Assembly (NCBI RefSeq): GCF_016862775.1
Contig: NZ_BONP01000012.1
Coordinates: 54,429-118,428 of the forward strand
From: Cellulomonas phragmiteti
GTDB taxonomy: Bacteria; Actinomycetota; Actinomycetes; Actinomycetales; Cellulomonadaceae
DNA length: 64,000 bases
Direction of reading: 5' to 3'
A program made the position numbers and the translations under genes. Numbering within the stretch: position 1 is the first letter of the stretch; each line of letters opens with the position of its first letter. The notes under the pieces were generated by a model that worked only from the letters and a program-made list of their open reading frames with translations, searched no databases and had not been told where the DNA came from. Shown piece after piece: positions 62,455 through 64,000 of this stretch.

Positions 62455-63959
62455 GCAAGGCCTACCCGGACCAGGAGATCTGGTTCCTCACCGGCTCGCA
62501 GGACCTCTACGGCGAGGAGACGCTGCAGCAGGTCGCCGCCCAGTCCCAGGAGGTCGCGGCGGCGCTCGACGCGTCCGGCGACGTCCCGGCGACGGTGGTC
62601 TGGAAGCCGGTCCTCAAGGACTCGGACTCCATCCGCCGGGCGATGCTCGACGCCAACAGCGACGACCGCGTGCTCGGCGTCGTCACGTGGATGCACACGT
62701 TCAGCCCCGCCAAGATGTGGATCACGGGCCTGGACCTGCTGCGCAAGCCGCTGCTGCACCTGCACACGCAGGCCAACGTCGAGCTGCCGTGGGACACCAT
62801 CGACTTCGACTTCATGAACCTCAACCAGGCCGCGCACGGCGACCGCGAGTACGCGTACATCGCCACGCGCCTGGGGCTGGCCCGGACCACGGTGTCCGGC
62901 CACGTGTCGAACCCGGCGGTCACCGCCCGCATCGGCACGTGGGTCCGCGCGGCCGCCGGCTGGCAGGCCGCGCAGGACCTCAACCTCGTGCGGTTCGGCG
63001 ACAACATGCGCAACGTCGCGGTCACGGAGGGCGACAAGACCGAGGCGGAGATCCGCCTGGGCGTGTCGGTCAACACCTGGGGCGTGAACGACCTGGTCGC
63101 CGCGGTCGACGCGGTCGACGACGCGGCGGTCGACGCGCTGGTCGCGCAGTACGAGGACCTGTACGACGTGGTCCCCGAGCTGCGCCGCGGCGGCGACCGG
63201 CACGAGTCGCTGCGCTACGCGGCCCGTCAGGAGATCGCGCTCGAGGGGTTCCTCACGGAGCGCGACGCGAAGGCGTTCACGACGAACTTCGAGGACCTGG
63301 GCGACCTGCGCCAGCTGCCCGGCCTTGCCGTGCAGCGGCTCATGGCCAAGGGCTACGGGTTCGGTGCCGAGGGCGACTGGAAGACGGCCGTGCTGGTCCG
63401 CGTCGCCAAGGTGATGGGCGCCGGGCTGCCCGGCGGCGCGTCGCTCATGGAGGACTACACCTACGACCTGACGCCGGGCGCCGAGAAGATCCTCGGCGCG
63501 CACATGCTCGAGATCTGCCCGAGCCTCACGACGTCGAAGCCCCGCGTGGAGATCCACCCGCTGGGCATCGGCGGCAAGGAGGACCCGGTCCGCATGGTGT
63601 TCGACACCGACTCCGGCCCGGGCGTCGTGGTCTCGCTGGCGGACATGCGCGAGCGGTTCCGCCTGACGGCCAACGTGGTGGACGTCGTGCCCCCGACGGC
63701 GGACCTGCCGCACCTGCCGGTCGCGCGTGCGGTGTGGGAGCCGCGCCCGGACTTCACGACGTCCTCCGAGTGCTGGCTGACCGCCGGGGGTGCGCACCAC
63801 ACGGTGCTGACGACGGCGGTGGGCATCGAGGCGTGGGAGATCTTCGCCGAGCTGGCGCGCACCGAGCTGCTCGTCATCGACGAGTCGACGACGCGTCGCG
63901 GGTTCGCCGACCAGGTCCGCTGGAACCAGGTGTACTACCGGGTCGCGCAGGGCTTCTGA
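62451..63959 (+). CDS. araA: L-arabinose isomerase
   Basis: A 502-residue isomerase of the expected length. [19 protein letters not shown] opens the protein, [11 protein letters not shown] near residue 82 and [14 protein letters not shown] near 98 are the conserved N-domain blocks, and the metal-binding Glu/His residues lie in AEGDWKT near 305, MEDYTYDL near 333 and HMLEICPS near 350. It converts L-arabinose to L-ribulose, the first step of the pathway. Complete within the window; a strong hairpin follows. Confidence 0.95.
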   Translation: MSKAYPDQEIWFLTGSQDLYGEETLQQVAAQSQEVAAALDASGDVPATVVWKPVLKDSDSIRRAMLDANSDDRVLGVVTWMHTFSPAKMWITGLDLLRKPLLHLHTQANVELPWDTIDFDFMNLNQAAHGDREYAYIATRLGLARTTVSGHVSNPAVTARIGTWVRAAAGWQAAQDLNLVRFGDNMRNVAVTEGDKTEAEIRLGVSVNTWGVNDLVAAVDAVDDAAVDALVAQYEDLYDVVPELRRGGDRHESLRYAARQEIALEGFLTERDAKAFTTNFEDLGDLRQLPGLAVQRLMAKGYGFGAEGDWKTAVLVRVAKVMGAGLPGGASLMEDYTYDLTPGAEKILGAHMLEICPSLTTSKPRVEIHPLGIGGKEDPVRMVFDTDSGPGVVVSLADMRERFRLTANVVDVVPPTADLPHLPVARAVWEPRPDFTTSSECWLTAGGAHHTVLTTAVGIEAWEIFAELARTELLVIDESTTRRGFADQVRWNQVYYRVAQGF

Positions 63960-63974
63960 CGACCGACCGACGGC

Positions 63975-64000
63975 GGGTGCCCGGCTGCGGCCGGGCACCC
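63975..64000 (+). terminator. Terminator of the arabinose operon
   Basis: GGGTGCCCGG (63975-63984) pairs with CCGGGCACCC (63991-64000); one further C-G pair closes a four-base loop. It begins 15 bases past the araA stop. The window ends exactly here, so any U-tract is not visible. Confidence 0.75.

Overview
The window is very GC-rich, with long open frames on both strands, frequent GTG starts and many 4-base stop/start overlaps (ATGA or GTGA). Gene content is actinobacterial: a Tad pilus locus next to a DUF1998-type helicase, a membrane pyrophosphatase, twin SigE-type sigma factors and a LacI-controlled arabinose operon. A Cellulomonas-like facultative anaerobe that grows on plant polysaccharide would fit, but the genus is inference; no rRNA or phylogenetic marker is present.

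Region 1 (1-28.4 kb) is a purine and ureide catabolism locus. It holds an ABC importer of the NMT1/THI5 class with a MobA-like molybdenum cofactor nucleotidyltransferase, guanine deaminase divergent from xdhC, a 2-subunit xanthine dehydrogenase, an RpiR-type regulator, allantoate amidohydrolase, a class V aminotransferase of the ureidoglycine-glyoxylate type, allantoinase, uricase, HIU hydrolase and OHCU decarboxylase. Acetamidase and an AtzH-amidase fusion follow. Four transcription units carry a related palindrome (consensus GAAAC-N4-GTTTC) just upstream, which I read as the operator of one regulon, probably bound by the RpiR protein encoded inside it. Within this region sit a GNAT acetyltransferase, a large-subunit catalase, a HipBA toxin-antitoxin pair and a 4.85-kb integrative element.

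The integrative element (10,445-15,294) is bounded by a 10-bp direct repeat, ACTAGTCGCT. It carries a large serine recombinase, a short ORF, a HUH replication gene broken by an in-frame TAA, iteron-like repeats, an HNH nuclease, a degenerate second copy of the xdhA 3' end, and an orphan pair made of a GvpU-like protein and a two-TM membrane protein. This is the most likely place for an undescribed system.

Region 2 (28.5-35.7 kb) is a Tad/Flp-type pilus locus (ssd, tadA, tadB, tadC, DUF4244 pilin-like, two TadE-like proteins) convergent with the helicase. The last TadE-like frame has no stop codon. Region 3 (35.8-41 kb) holds 5-oxoprolinase genes pxpA and a pxpB-pxpC fusion, then nrdDG for anaerobic ribonucleotide reduction behind tandem NrdR-like boxes. 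Region 4 (41-48 kb) is an eight-gene Mrp-type cation/proton antiporter operon with three antiporter-like subunits, one of which lacks the TM5 glutamate. Region 5 (48.1-52.3 kb) holds two paralogous sigma factor/membrane protein modules with matching predicted promoters, and a STAS anti-anti-sigma protein. Region 6 (52.4-58.8 kb) has hppA, a lipoprotein, an EEP-family hydrolase, a methyltransferase and proC. Region 7 (58.8-64 kb) is a LacI regulator followed by araB, araD and araA and a terminal hairpin.

No tRNA, rRNA, CRISPR array or insertion sequence was recognised. The only gene-free stretch longer than 300 bases is 12,812-13,134, which holds part of the iteron cluster.
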